Under the pieces are notes generated by a model that searched no databases, was not told the origin of the DNA, and saw nothing but the letters and a program-made list of their open reading frames with translations. Shown one piece after another: positions 18,389-26,006 of a stretch of DNA of 64,000 bases (position 1 is the first letter of the stretch; every line of letters begins with the position of its first letter). Where the stretch lies: NCBI GenBank assembly GCA_963693035.2, contig CAXMMQ010000009.1:248001-312000 (forward strand). The letters run 5' to 3'. The translations under genes were made by a program, and so were the position numbers. Source of the DNA: Lichenicoccus sp963693035 (GTDB lineage Bacteria > Pseudomonadota > Alphaproteobacteria > Acetobacterales > Acetobacteraceae).

Positions 18389-19285
18389 ATGAGATGGGAC
18401 GTGCAGGGCCGCGACTGGCCGAACCGGGACAGCAGCCGCTTCGTCCGCGCCGGCGGCCTGCTCTGGCACGTGCAGGTGATGGGCGCGGGGCCGGCGCTGC
18501 TGCTGCTGCATGGCACCGGGGCGGCGACGCATTCCTGGCGCGACCTCGCACCGCGCCTGGCGCGGCAGTTCACCGTGATCGCGCCCGACCTGCCCGGGCA
18601 CGGCTTCACCCAGTCGCCGCTGCCCGACTTCATGTCGCTGCCGAGCCAGGCCCGGCTGCTGGCAACCCTGCTCGAACGGCTCGACGTCGCGCCCGCGATC
18701 GGCATCGGCCATTCGGCGGGGGCGGCGATCCTGGCCCGCATGGCGCTGGACGGGCAGATCGCGCCGGATCTGCTGGTCAGCCTCAACGGCGCGCTGCTGC
18801 CGCTGCAGGGCCACGCCTCGCACCTGTTCCCGGCGGCGGCAAAGCTGCTCTCGGCGACGCAACTGGTCCCGCGGCTGTTCTCGCTGCACGCGACCAACCG
18901 CGCCTGGCTGTCGCGCTTCCTCGACAATACCGGCTCGCGGATCGACGCCGCCGGCCTGCGCCACTACCAGGAGCTGCTGCGCGATCCGGGCCATGTGGCG
19001 AGCGGGCTGCGCATGATGGCGCACTGGGATCTGCAGCCACTGGCCGCCGCCTTGCCGGATCTCGCCTGCCGGATGGCGCTGGTCTGCGGCGAGGCCGACC
19101 GGATGATCCCGCCTGGCGATGCCGCCAGGCTCGCGCGCATCGTGCCGGATGCGGAACTCGTCAGCCTGCCCGGGCTCGGCCATCTCGCGCACGAGGAGCG
19201 GCCGGACCTGATCGCCGACCTGGTGATGCGCCTGCATCCCGCGCGCTCGGAGCGGCCGGCGGCGATGCTGCAGCCGGCGTGCTGA
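18389..19285 (+). CDS. bchO: BchO, alpha/beta hydrolase of the photosynthesis cluster
   Basis: 298-residue alpha/beta-fold protein. Visible are HGTGAATHSWRDLAP (oxyanion region), the nucleophile elbow GHSAGA, CGEADRMIPP and the C-terminal catalytic His in GLGHLAHEE. BchO follows bchID in most purple bacteria; its substrate is unknown, although a link to Mg chelatase has been proposed. ATG 18389 is 44 bp after bchD. The long open frame upstream of it is a shadow of bchD. The stop overlaps the next small gene by 7 bp (GTGCTGA). Confidence 0.92.
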   Translation: MRWDVQGRDWPNRDSSRFVRAGGLLWHVQVMGAGPALLLLHGTGAATHSWRDLAPRLARQFTVIAPDLPGHGFTQSPLPDFMSLPSQARLLATLLERLDVAPAIGIGHSAGAAILARMALDGQIAPDLLVSLNGALLPLQGHASHLFPAAAKLLSATQLVPRLFSLHATNRAWLSRFLDNTGSRIDAAGLRHYQELLRDPGHVASGLRMMAHWDLQPLAAALPDLACRMALVCGEADRMIPPGDAARLARIVPDAELVSLPGLGHLAHEERPDLIADLVMRLHPARSERPAAMLQPAC

Positions 19286-19575
19286 CCCGGTTGTTCGCCG
19301 GCGGCGCCATCATCGACGCGATCCTGGTTCTGGTCGTGCTGGAAGGAGCGCTGCTCACCGTGCTGCACCGCCGGCTCGGTTGGAACGGCGGCATCGGCAA
19401 ATGGGCCGCAACCCTGTCCGCCGGCTTCCTGCTTATGCTGGCCCTGCGGCTGGCGCTCGGCGGCGCCGCGCCGGTCTGGATGGCGCTGTGCCTGCTGCTG
19501 TCGCTGGGCGCGCACCTCGTCGATCTCGCAGAGCGGATCGGACCGGAACTCAGGATACCGCGCGCGGAATCCTGA
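19279..19575 (+). CDS. small membrane protein downstream of bchO
   Basis: 98-residue protein of unknown function with three hydrophobic segments (about residues 7-26, 38-58 and 62-82). GTG 19279 overlaps the bchO stop by 7 bp, the same pattern as lhaA/puhA, so it is very probably translated as the last gene of the bch-puh operon. The C-terminus (DLAERIGPELRIPRAES) is hydrophilic. The 3' end overlaps the oppositely oriented crtC by 26 bp. I do not recognise a family. Confidence 0.75.
   Translation: MLTRLFAGGAIIDAILVLVVLEGALLTVLHRRLGWNGGIGKWAATLSAGFLLMLALRLALGGAAPVWMALCLLLSLGAHLVDLAERIGPELRIPRAES
19550..19575. terminator. inverted repeat carrying both convergent stop codons (orf98/crtC)
   Basis: The 26-bp overlap of the two convergent genes is an almost perfect inverted repeat: arms TCAGGAT and ATCCTGA around the 10-bp palindrome CCGCGCGCGG, with single A/A mismatches between. 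The outermost triplets are the crtC stop (TCA, read leftward) and the orf98 stop (TGA). It can fold as a stem-loop in either transcript and probably acts as a bidirectional end point. There is no U-tract, so classic intrinsic termination is uncertain. Confidence 0.55.
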
Positions 19576-20470
19576 ACGGCAGCATCGCCTGGGTCAGAGG
19601 CGCCGCAAAACGATCCAGATCCAAACTCTCATGCATCGCGGCGGCCGGCTCGCCGAGCAGGTTCGTATGCAGCACCGAGCGTGCGTAGAACGGGCTGTCC
19701 TGCAGCGTTTGTGCGACGTGGGCACCGCTGGCGTCCGAGCGCGTATGGCGCGGCAGCCGCCACCGCGTCCGCGGCAGCCGGACCCGCGCGGCCGTCTCGA
19801 ATGGCGTGGCCGCACCGTCACGGCCGATCAGCAGCGCCCGCTCCCGGGTCGCGCCGCTGCGGTCGGTCGCATCGTAGAGGATGGCGGTGCGGTCGTGCGA
19901 CAACGGCGCCCGGCACCAGTCCCAGCGCCGGAACGTCGCCTCCAGTGGCCCGTCGCCGTCGTTGCTGTCGAGATAGCCGTCGCCGGACCAGTGCAGGTCG
20001 GGCGCATCGAGTGCCACCTCGACCCGGGCGCGCGGCGCGATCGGCGACCAGCGATGCAGCCCGGCCGCATCGAGCGCCAGCCGCTGGCCGGTCAGCGCCT
20101 GCGGAGACACGCGGACAGTTCCCCGGATGGCGCGCGGCACCGGGCAGCAGCGCTCGCGTATCTCGATGTCGAGAACGCCGTCGTGCCAGCGCAGGGTGCT
20201 CGGGCCGATCGCCAGATGCCGTGCATCCCGCTGCAACCGCCCGGCGCCGCGTTCGGTCATCGCCCAGCGCTTCGTGCGCCCGTATAGCGACACGTTGAGC
20301 GCGCAGTGATGTTCGGCTGGCGCCGGGCCGCGTCGGCGCATCCATGCGTAGTATGGCGAGAACACGCTGCCGATAAAGGCGATCAGCGTGAGGCCGGTCC
20401 CGCCGTCCGGCGCGAGCGCGTCGATGTACCACCAGACGTAGCCGCCGGGGGCGACGAGCGTATCGAAGCG
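19550..20470 (-). CDS. crtC: CrtC, carotenoid 1,2-hydratase (start codon unclear)
   Basis: Hydroxyneurosporene synthase family: adds water to the 1,2 double bond of acyclic carotenoids of the spheroidene/spirilloxanthin route. Recognised from RFDT-PGGYVWWYIDAL, LTLIAFIGSVFSPYYAWMRRRG, NVSLYG and WCRAPL. Roughly 306 residues follow the first conserved residue, close to the family length. The frame is open further upstream, to an ATG at 20755, but that part reads the crtD gene out of frame. No ATG, GTG or TTG lies between 20755 and the conserved start at about 20470, so the listed 5' end is only the first homologous residue. The gene is downstream of crtD, which overlaps it by about 88 bp. Confidence 0.85.
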   Translation of the reverse strand, partial: RFDTLVAPGGYVWWYIDALAPDGGTGLTLIAFIGSVFSPYYAWMRRRGPAPAEHHCALNVSLYGRTKRWAMTERGAGRLQRDARHLAIGPSTLRWHDGVLDIEIRERCCPVPRAIRGTVRVSPQALTGQRLALDAAGLHRWSPIAPRARVEVALDAPDLHWSGDGYLDSNDGDGPLEATFRRWDWCRAPLSHDRTAILYDATDRSGATRERALLIGRDGAATPFETAARVRLPRTRWRLPRHTRSDASGAHVAQTLQDSPFYARSVLHTNLLGEPAAAMHESLDLDRFAAPLTQAMLPFRIPRAVS

Positions 20471-21951
20471 AGGTCCGCCAGGATCCGCGCCGCCGCGAGG
20501 CGCCCGGACAGGGTCGCCATCGGTGCGCCCGGTCCCGGATGCACGCTGCCCCCCGCCAGGTAGAGGCCCGGCAGCGCCGACCGGCTGCCCGGCCTGCGGA
20601 ACGACGCCGTCCAGCCGTGCGAGGCCGGCCCGTAGAGCGCCCCTCCGGTTCCCGGATAAAGCGCCGCGAAGTCCGTCGGAGTGGTCCGTTGCGATGCCTG
20701 TATCCGCAGGTGCAGGCCGCCCCGCGCGAGCCGCGCGATCATCCGTTGCATGCATTCATCGAGCTCCGTGCTGTCGAGGCGTGTCGTGTCGTCGGTCGCC
20801 GGCGCATTCACCAGGCAGAGCAGCCGCTCCGGTCCATCCGGCGGCTGTCCGGGTTCACGATCCTGTGCGCACACATAGACCGTTGGCGATAGCGGCAGCC
20901 GGCGACGCCCGAACAGGTCGTCGAACTCGCCCTGCGCGTCGCCGCCGAAAAACACGTTGTGGCGTATCAATTCGAACCCGGTGGCCTCCGCCAGTGCCGC
21001 CCATGTCACGGCGGACAGCGATCGGGCGCGCTCCGGAGTGGGCGTCACCGCGCGCGCGCAGCCGTCCCCGAACAGGCCGCCTGCGATGGCGGCGGTATCG
21101 CCGTTGCATAGCACCGCGTCGGCTGCGATCGTCTCCCCGGTGTCCAGCACCACGCCACTGGCGCGTCCGTTGCGGACACCGATCTCGCGGACTTCTGCAC
21201 CGGTGCGGATCCCGGCGCCGAGCTCGCTCGCACGCGCGGCCATCGCGAGCGCCAGCCGGTGCATGCCGCCCTCGACGAACCAGACGCCATTCTGCTCGAC
21301 ATGCGCGATCAGCATCAGCGTCGCCGGCGCCTCGTAGGGCGAGGAGCCGCAATAGGTGGCGTAGCGGCCGAACAACTGGCGCAGGCGCGGATCGTGGAAA
21401 TGCCGGGCGAGGGCGGTCGCCATCCGGGTGAACGGGCCGATCCCGAACAGGGCTGTGGGACCGGCGCGTCGGGTCAGCTCCACCACGCTCGGCCGTGCCG
21501 CGCGCATGAACGAGCGATCGAGCGTGCGATAGATCTCCGCGGTACGCAGGCGGAACAGATCGTAGCGGCGGGCCTCGTCCGGGCCGGCAAACTCGCCGAT
21601 CGCATCCCGGCACCGCGCTGGATCGGCGAACAGGTCCAGGGTCGGTCCATGCATCCAGGCGTGTCGCGCGAGCCGCTCGGCGGGATGCAGCACGACATGG
21701 TTTTCCAGCGCGCTGCCGCTTTCGGCGAACAGCGCATCGAACACGTCGCGCATGGTCAGCACGGTCGGTCCCGCATCCAGCGCCAGCTCGACACCAGGCA
21801 GCGGGACGGTGCGCATCTTGCCGCCGGTTTGCGAGCCGCGTTCCAGCACGGTGACGTCGACGCCCTGCCGCGCGAGGTCGATCGCCGCGGCCAGTCCGCC
21901 CATGCCGGCACCGACGATCGCGACCCGATGCTGCCGAAGTGCCGTCACCAT
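20383..21951 (-). CDS. crtD: CrtD, methoxyneurosporene/hydroxyneurosporene desaturase
   Basis: 522-residue FAD-dependent phytoene-desaturase-type enzyme that introduces the 3,4 double bond into hydroxylated or methoxylated acyclic carotenoids. The N-terminal dinucleotide fold VAIVGAGMGGLAAAIDLARQG and the C-terminal signature LYLAGGSVHPGPGAPMATLSGR are clear. ATG 21951 gives a start 14 residues before the FAD fold. The last 25 or so residues (SSPPAATSGG...) look like out-of-frame crtC sequence rather than a natural tail. A PpsR-type box lies 23 bp upstream of the ATG. Confidence 0.92.
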   Translation of the reverse strand: MVTALRQHRVAIVGAGMGGLAAAIDLARQGVDVTVLERGSQTGGKMRTVPLPGVELALDAGPTVLTMRDVFDALFAESGSALENHVVLHPAERLARHAWMHGPTLDLFADPARCRDAIGEFAGPDEARRYDLFRLRTAEIYRTLDRSFMRAARPSVVELTRRAGPTALFGIGPFTRMATALARHFHDPRLRQLFGRYATYCGSSPYEAPATLMLIAHVEQNGVWFVEGGMHRLALAMAARASELGAGIRTGAEVREIGVRNGRASGVVLDTGETIAADAVLCNGDTAAIAGGLFGDGCARAVTPTPERARSLSAVTWAALAEATGFELIRHNVFFGGDAQGEFDDLFGRRRLPLSPTVYVCAQDREPGQPPDGPERLLCLVNAPATDDTTRLDSTELDECMQRMIARLARGGLHLRIQASQRTTPTDFAALYPGTGGALYGPASHGWTASFRRPGSRSALPGLYLAGGSVHPGPGAPMATLSGRLAAARILADLASIRSSPPAATSGGTSTRSRRTAGPASR

Positions 21952-21973
21952 CGCATCCAGTTGTTGACGTGCG

Positions 21974-21991
21974 TGTCTAACATGATTGACA
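21974..21991. promoter_or_regulatory. PpsR/CrtJ-type binding site between crtD and crtE
   Basis: The palindrome TGTCTAACATGATTGACA matches the TGT-N12-ACA consensus of the redox/light repressor PpsR (CrtJ). It sits in the 95-bp divergent region between crtD (ATG 21951) and crtE (ATG 22047), so one bound repressor could silence both directions. It includes a TTGACA hexamer (21986-21991) that could serve as a -35 element towards crtE; no convincing -10 was found. Confidence 0.72.
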
Positions 21992-22046
21992 GTGTCGAGC
22001 GACAGGCAACGCTGACATAAGCCTGCTGCTTCGAGGGGTGGGTTTG

Positions 22047-22922
22047 ATGGACATCCTGGTCCGGATCGAGCGAGTGCTGGAAGCGGCACTCTCACGCAGC
22101 GGTCATCCGGATGGGCCGCCGCTGCTGGCCAGGGCAGTCCGCCATGCCGTGTTCCCGGGCGGCGCGCGCGTGCGTCCCCGGCTCTGCCTCTCGGTGGCGC
22201 TGGCCTGTGGCGCTGATCCGCGCGCGACCGAAGTGGCCGAGGTCGCGGGTGCCGCCATAGAGCTGCTGCATTGCGCCTCCCTGGTGCATGATGATCTGCC
22301 CTGCTTCGACGACGCGGCGACGCGTCGCGGGCTGCCTTCCGTGCATCGCGCCTTCGGCGAGCCACTTGCGGTGCTGGCGGGCGACGCGCTGATCGTGCTC
22401 GCCTTCGAGACGCTGGCGCTCGGCATCAACCGTCCGGCCCTGCTGGCGCCGCTGACGTGCCTGGTCGCGCGCGCCGCGGGCTCGCCGCTTGGCCTGGTCG
22501 CCGGCCAGGCCTGGGAGTGCGAGAGCCAGGTGGTGCTGGCGACCTACCAGCGTGCCAAGACCGCCTCGCTGTTTGCCTGCGCCACCCAGGCCGGCGCGGT
22601 TGCCGCCGGCGCCGACCCGGCGCGATGGCGTGACCTCGGAGACTGTCTCGGCGAGGCCTATCAGGTCGCCGACGACATCAATGACAGCATTGGTGATGCC
22701 GCAATGCTCGGCAAGCCGAGCGGCCAGGATCTCGCCCTGGGACGGCCGAGCGCGGTGCTGCAGCACGGGCTCGCAGGTGCGCATGTTCACCTCGACCGGC
22801 TGGTCGCGAACTCCGTCGCCTCCATACCGGACTGTCCGGGCGCCTCGATGCTCATCGTGCTGATCCGGCGCGAGTTGCAGCGCCTGCTGCTGCCGGCGAT
22901 GGCCGCGTCCCAGGCCGCCTGA
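22047..22922 (+). CDS. crtE: CrtE, geranylgeranyl diphosphate synthase
   Basis: 291-residue trans-prenyltransferase that makes the C20 precursor of carotenoids and of the bacteriochlorophyll tail. The first aspartate-rich motif is DDLPCFDD in HDDLPCFDDAATRRG; the second is DDINDSIGD. FPGGARVRPRL is the usual substrate-binding segment. ATG 22047 has GAGGGG at 22033-22038; an in-frame GTG three codons earlier overlaps that ribosome binding site. The stop codon forms a CTGA overlap with the likely start of crtF. Confidence 0.93.
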   Translation: MDILVRIERVLEAALSRSGHPDGPPLLARAVRHAVFPGGARVRPRLCLSVALACGADPRATEVAEVAGAAIELLHCASLVHDDLPCFDDAATRRGLPSVHRAFGEPLAVLAGDALIVLAFETLALGINRPALLAPLTCLVARAAGSPLGLVAGQAWECESQVVLATYQRAKTASLFACATQAGAVAAGADPARWRDLGDCLGEAYQVADDINDSIGDAAMLGKPSGQDLALGRPSAVLQHGLAGAHVHLDRLVANSVASIPDCPGASMLIVLIRRELQRLLLPAMAASQAA

Positions 22923-24019
22923 TCAAGCGTCCCGCGCTGTCGTCGCTGCTCGACCGGCTGCAGAGCAGTTCGCGCTTCCGCACGCTCGCCGGCGCCTTTC
23001 CGCTGTCGCGACCGATCGCGCGGCGGCGGGCTCGGGCGGTGTTCGACCTCACCGCCGGCTTCGTCTATTCGCAGATCCTGCTTGCGTGCGTCCAGCTCGA
23101 CCTGCCGCGTATCCTGCTGCACAGGCCGGCGACGGCCGACGCGCTGGCCACTCATCTGGCTCTGTCGCCAGAGGCCGCGACACGGCTGTTGAACGCGGCG
23201 GCTTCGCTCAATATCGCCAGGCGCTGCCGTGACGGGCGATTCCGACTCGGTCCCGCCGGCGCCGCGCTCATCGACAATCCCGGGGTGAACGCGATGATCG
23301 CGCATCACCGGCTGCTGTACGACGATCTGCGCGACCCGGTGGCGCTGCTGCGTGGCGAGGCCGGTCCGACGCATCTCGCCCGCTACTGGCCCTATGCCGC
23401 GAAGACCGCACCTCCCGATGCGGCCGGGGCTGCGTCCTATTCGGCGCTGATGGGCGCCTCGCAGGCGATGATCGCCGAACAGGCGCTGGCTGCCTACGAC
23501 GTGCGCCAGCACAAGGTGCTGCTCGACGTCGGCGGCGGCGACGGCAGCTTCCTGGCGGCAGCCGGGCGTCGGGCCGCCGGCTTGCGACTCGTCCTGTTCG
23601 ATCTGCCGGCAGTGGCAGTGCTGGCGGAGCCCCGGCTAGCGCGGGAGGGCCTGTCCCGGCGCGCGAGCGTCCAGGCCGGTGATTTCCGCCGTGATCCACT
23701 GCCGGAGGGTGCCGACCTGATCTCGCTCGTGCGTGTGCTGCACGACCACGACGACAACACCGTGCGAACGCTCATGCGCGCGGCCCGCGCGGCGCTGGCT
23801 CCGGGCGGCACATTGCTGGTGGTCGAGCCGATGGCCGGAACTCCCGGCGCGGACGCGATGGGGGATGCGTATTTCGGCTTCTACCTGCTGGCGATGGGCA
23901 GCGGCACGCCACGCAGCGCGCGTCGCCTGCGGGCGCTGCTGCATGAGGCCGGCTTCACCTGGTCCCGGCTACTCAGAACACGCCTGCCGCTGGTCGCCCA
24001 GGTCATTGCCGCCCGCTGA
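22919..24019 (+). CDS. crtF: CrtF, demethylspheroidene O-methyltransferase (probable CTG start)
   Basis: SAM-dependent carotenoid 1-hydroxy O-methyltransferase with the SAM motif LLDVGGGDGSFLAAAG and the catalytic region VRVLHDHDD, followed by the MGDAYFGFYLLAMGSG segment typical of the family. The first canonical start is GTG 23039, but good coding sequence (LLDRLQSSSRFRTLAGAFPL) continues 40 codons upstream. In that frame the only start-like codon near crtE is CTG 22919, which overlaps the crtE TGA as CTGA, exactly like the ATGA/GTGA junctions elsewhere in this cluster. From CTG the protein is 366 residues, about the family length. Confidence 0.85.
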   Translation: MIKRPALSSLLDRLQSSSRFRTLAGAFPLSRPIARRRARAVFDLTAGFVYSQILLACVQLDLPRILLHRPATADALATHLALSPEAATRLLNAAASLNIARRCRDGRFRLGPAGAALIDNPGVNAMIAHHRLLYDDLRDPVALLRGEAGPTHLARYWPYAAKTAPPDAAGAASYSALMGASQAMIAEQALAAYDVRQHKVLLDVGGGDGSFLAAAGRRAAGLRLVLFDLPAVAVLAEPRLAREGLSRRASVQAGDFRRDPLPEGADLISLVRVLHDHDDNTVRTLMRAARAALAPGGTLLVVEPMAGTPGADAMGDAYFGFYLLAMGSGTPRSARRLRALLHEAGFTWSRLLRTRLPLVAQVIAAR

Positions 24020-24046
24020 ACTGTCAGCTTCAATTGTCGCTCCTTA

Positions 24047-24064
24047 TGTCAAATAAGGTTGACA
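24047..24064. promoter_or_regulatory. PpsR/CrtJ-type binding site upstream of bchC
   Basis: TGTCAAATAAGGTTGACA is a perfect TGT-N12-ACA palindrome 48 bp before the bchC ATG. It shares TGTC...TTGACA with the crtD-crtE site. The TTGACA at 24059-24064 is a plausible -35 element, so repressor binding would occlude the promoter of the bchCXYZ-puf transcript. Confidence 0.75.
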
Positions 24065-24112
24065 CAATCCGCCGTAGCGCTAGCGTGACAACCCTGGAAG
24101 GGGGGGAAATCC

Positions 24113-25045
24113 ATGCGCACACTGGCTGTCGTGATGAGCGCTCCCGGGCACGCTGCCCTTGAGCCACTCGACCTGACGGCGCCCGGCGACGAAGACGTGG
24201 TTGTCGACGTTGCATGGAGCGGCATCAGTGCCGGCACCGAGCGGCTGCTCTGGTCAGGGCGGATGCCCGAGTTCCCCGGTATGGGTTACCCGCTGGTGCC
24301 AGGCTACGAATCCGTCGGCCGCATCGTCGCCGCCGGCTCCGCATCCGGCCGTATCGCAGGCGACATGGTGTTCGTTCCGGGGGCACGCTGTTTCGGCTCC
24401 GTGCGCGGCCTGTTCGGCGGAGCGGCGGCCAGGTTGGTGACCGGCGGCGTGCGCGTGGTGCCGATCGCGAACGATCTCGGCGAGCGCGGCACCCTGTTGG
24501 CGCTGGCCGCCACCGCCCATCACGCCGTGGCCGCGCAGGCGCCCGATCTCGTGGTCGGCCACGGCGTGCTCGGTCGCCTGATCGCGCGCATCACCGTGGC
24601 ACTCGGGCATACGGCCCCGGTGGTCTGGGAAGCCCTCGCGGAGCGCAGCGCCGGCGCCGAGGGCTACATCGTCACCAGCGCCGAGCAGGATGCCAACCGC
24701 TCCTATCGCTGCATCGTCGATGCGAGCGGTGATGCCGGGTTGCTGGATGGCCTGATCGCAAGGCTGGCGCCGGGCGGTGAGGTCGTGCTCGCCGGCTTCT
24801 ATGCCGGCACGCTGTCGTTCGAATTCGCGCCGGCCTTCATGCGCGAGGCACGCCTGCGCTGTGCCGCGGAGTGGAAGCCGGAAGATCTCGCGGTCGTGCA
24901 GGGCCTGATCGCCGAGCGGCGGCTATCGCTGGACAACCTCATCACCCATCGCAGACCGGCCACCGCGGCGCAGGACGCCTATCGCACAGCCTTCAACGAT
25001 GTGGGCTGCCTCAAGATGATTCTCGACTGGAGCACCCCGGCATGA
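24113..25045 (+). CDS. bchC: BchC, 3-hydroxyethyl bacteriochlorophyllide a dehydrogenase
   Basis: 310-residue zinc-type (MDR) dehydrogenase family protein that oxidises the 3-hydroxyethyl group to the 3-acetyl group of bacteriochlorophyllide a. N-terminal signatures are WSGISAGTERLLWSG and GYPLVPGYESVGRI; LVVGHGVLGRLIARI is the dinucleotide-binding loop; LDWS near the end is typical of BchC. A strong purine tract (GGAAGGGGGGGAAA, 24096-24109) precedes ATG 24113. The stop overlaps bchX by 4 bp (ATGA). Confidence 0.95.
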   Translation: MRTLAVVMSAPGHAALEPLDLTAPGDEDVVVDVAWSGISAGTERLLWSGRMPEFPGMGYPLVPGYESVGRIVAAGSASGRIAGDMVFVPGARCFGSVRGLFGGAAARLVTGGVRVVPIANDLGERGTLLALAATAHHAVAAQAPDLVVGHGVLGRLIARITVALGHTAPVVWEALAERSAGAEGYIVTSAEQDANRSYRCIVDASGDAGLLDGLIARLAPGGEVVLAGFYAGTLSFEFAPAFMREARLRCAAEWKPEDLAVVQGLIAERRLSLDNLITHRRPATAAQDAYRTAFNDVGCLKMILDWSTPA

Positions 25046-26004
25046 ATGCGCAGACACAAATCGTGCCCGAGGTGCCCCCAAACGCCGCCAGCAAGCCGGA
25101 AACCCAGATCATCGCGATCTACGGCAAGGGCGGCATCGGCAAGAGCTTCACCCTGGCGAACCTGTCCTACACGATGGCACAGCACGGCAAGCGTGTACTG
25201 CTGATCGGCTGCGACCCGAAGAGCGACACCACGTCGCTGCTGTTCGGCGGTCGCTCGTGTCCCACGATCATCGAGACCTCGTCACGCAGGAAGCTCGCCG
25301 GCGAGAAGGTCGAGATCGGCGATGTCTGCTTCAAGCGCGACGGCGTGTTCGCCATGGAGCTCGGTGGCCCGGAGGTCGGGCGCGGCTGCGGCGGACGCGG
25401 CATCATCCACGGCTTCGAGCTGCTTGAGAAGCTGGGTTTCCACGAGTGGGGCTTCGACTACGTTCTGCTCGATTTCCTCGGCGACGTGGTGTGCGGCGGC
25501 TTCGGCCTGCCGATCGCGCGCGACATGTGCCAGAAGGTGATCGTGGTCGGCTCGAACGACCTGCAGTCGCTGTATGTCGCGAACAACGTCTGCTCGGCGG
25601 TCGAGTATTTCAACAAGCTCGGCGGCCATGTCGGTGTCGCCGGCCTGGTGATCAACAAGGATGACGGCACCGGCGAGGCGCAGGCCTTTGCCGAGGCCGT
25701 CGGCATTCCGGTGCTCGCCGCGATTCCCGCCGATGACGACATCCGCCGCAAGAGTGCCAACTACGAGATCATCGGCCGGCCCGGCAGCCCGTGGGAGCCG
25801 CTGTTCATGTCGCTGGCAACGCAGGTGGCGGAAGCGCCGCCGCTGCGTCCGCGCCCGCTCAGCCACGACAACCTGCTCGACCTGTTCAAAGGCGATGCGG
25901 TCGGGCGTGGCGTGGTGCTCGAGCCTGCCAGCATGTCCGACATGTGCGCCGGGATCGCAGCGGCTGAGCGGCCCTCGCTCGAAGTCATCTACGAGGGCGC
26001 GTAG
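25042..26004 (+). CDS. bchX: BchX, chlorophyllide a reductase iron protein
   Basis: 320-residue NifH-like ATPase that passes electrons to BchY-BchZ for reduction of ring B, the step that turns a chlorin into a bacteriochlorin. The P-loop is YGKGGIGKSFTLANLS. The cluster cysteines are in GRGCGGRGII and FLGDVVCGGFG. It is distinguished from BchL by the GKSF variant and by linkage to bchYZ. ATG 25042 overlaps the bchC stop. Confidence 0.97.
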   Translation: MNAQTQIVPEVPPNAASKPETQIIAIYGKGGIGKSFTLANLSYTMAQHGKRVLLIGCDPKSDTTSLLFGGRSCPTIIETSSRRKLAGEKVEIGDVCFKRDGVFAMELGGPEVGRGCGGRGIIHGFELLEKLGFHEWGFDYVLLDFLGDVVCGGFGLPIARDMCQKVIVVGSNDLQSLYVANNVCSAVEYFNKLGGHVGVAGLVINKDDGTGEAQAFAEAVGIPVLAAIPADDDIRRKSANYEIIGRPGSPWEPLFMSLATQVAEAPPLRPRPLSHDNLLDLFKGDAVGRGVVLEPASMSDMCAGIAAAERPSLEVIYEGA

Positions 26005-26006
26005 CC

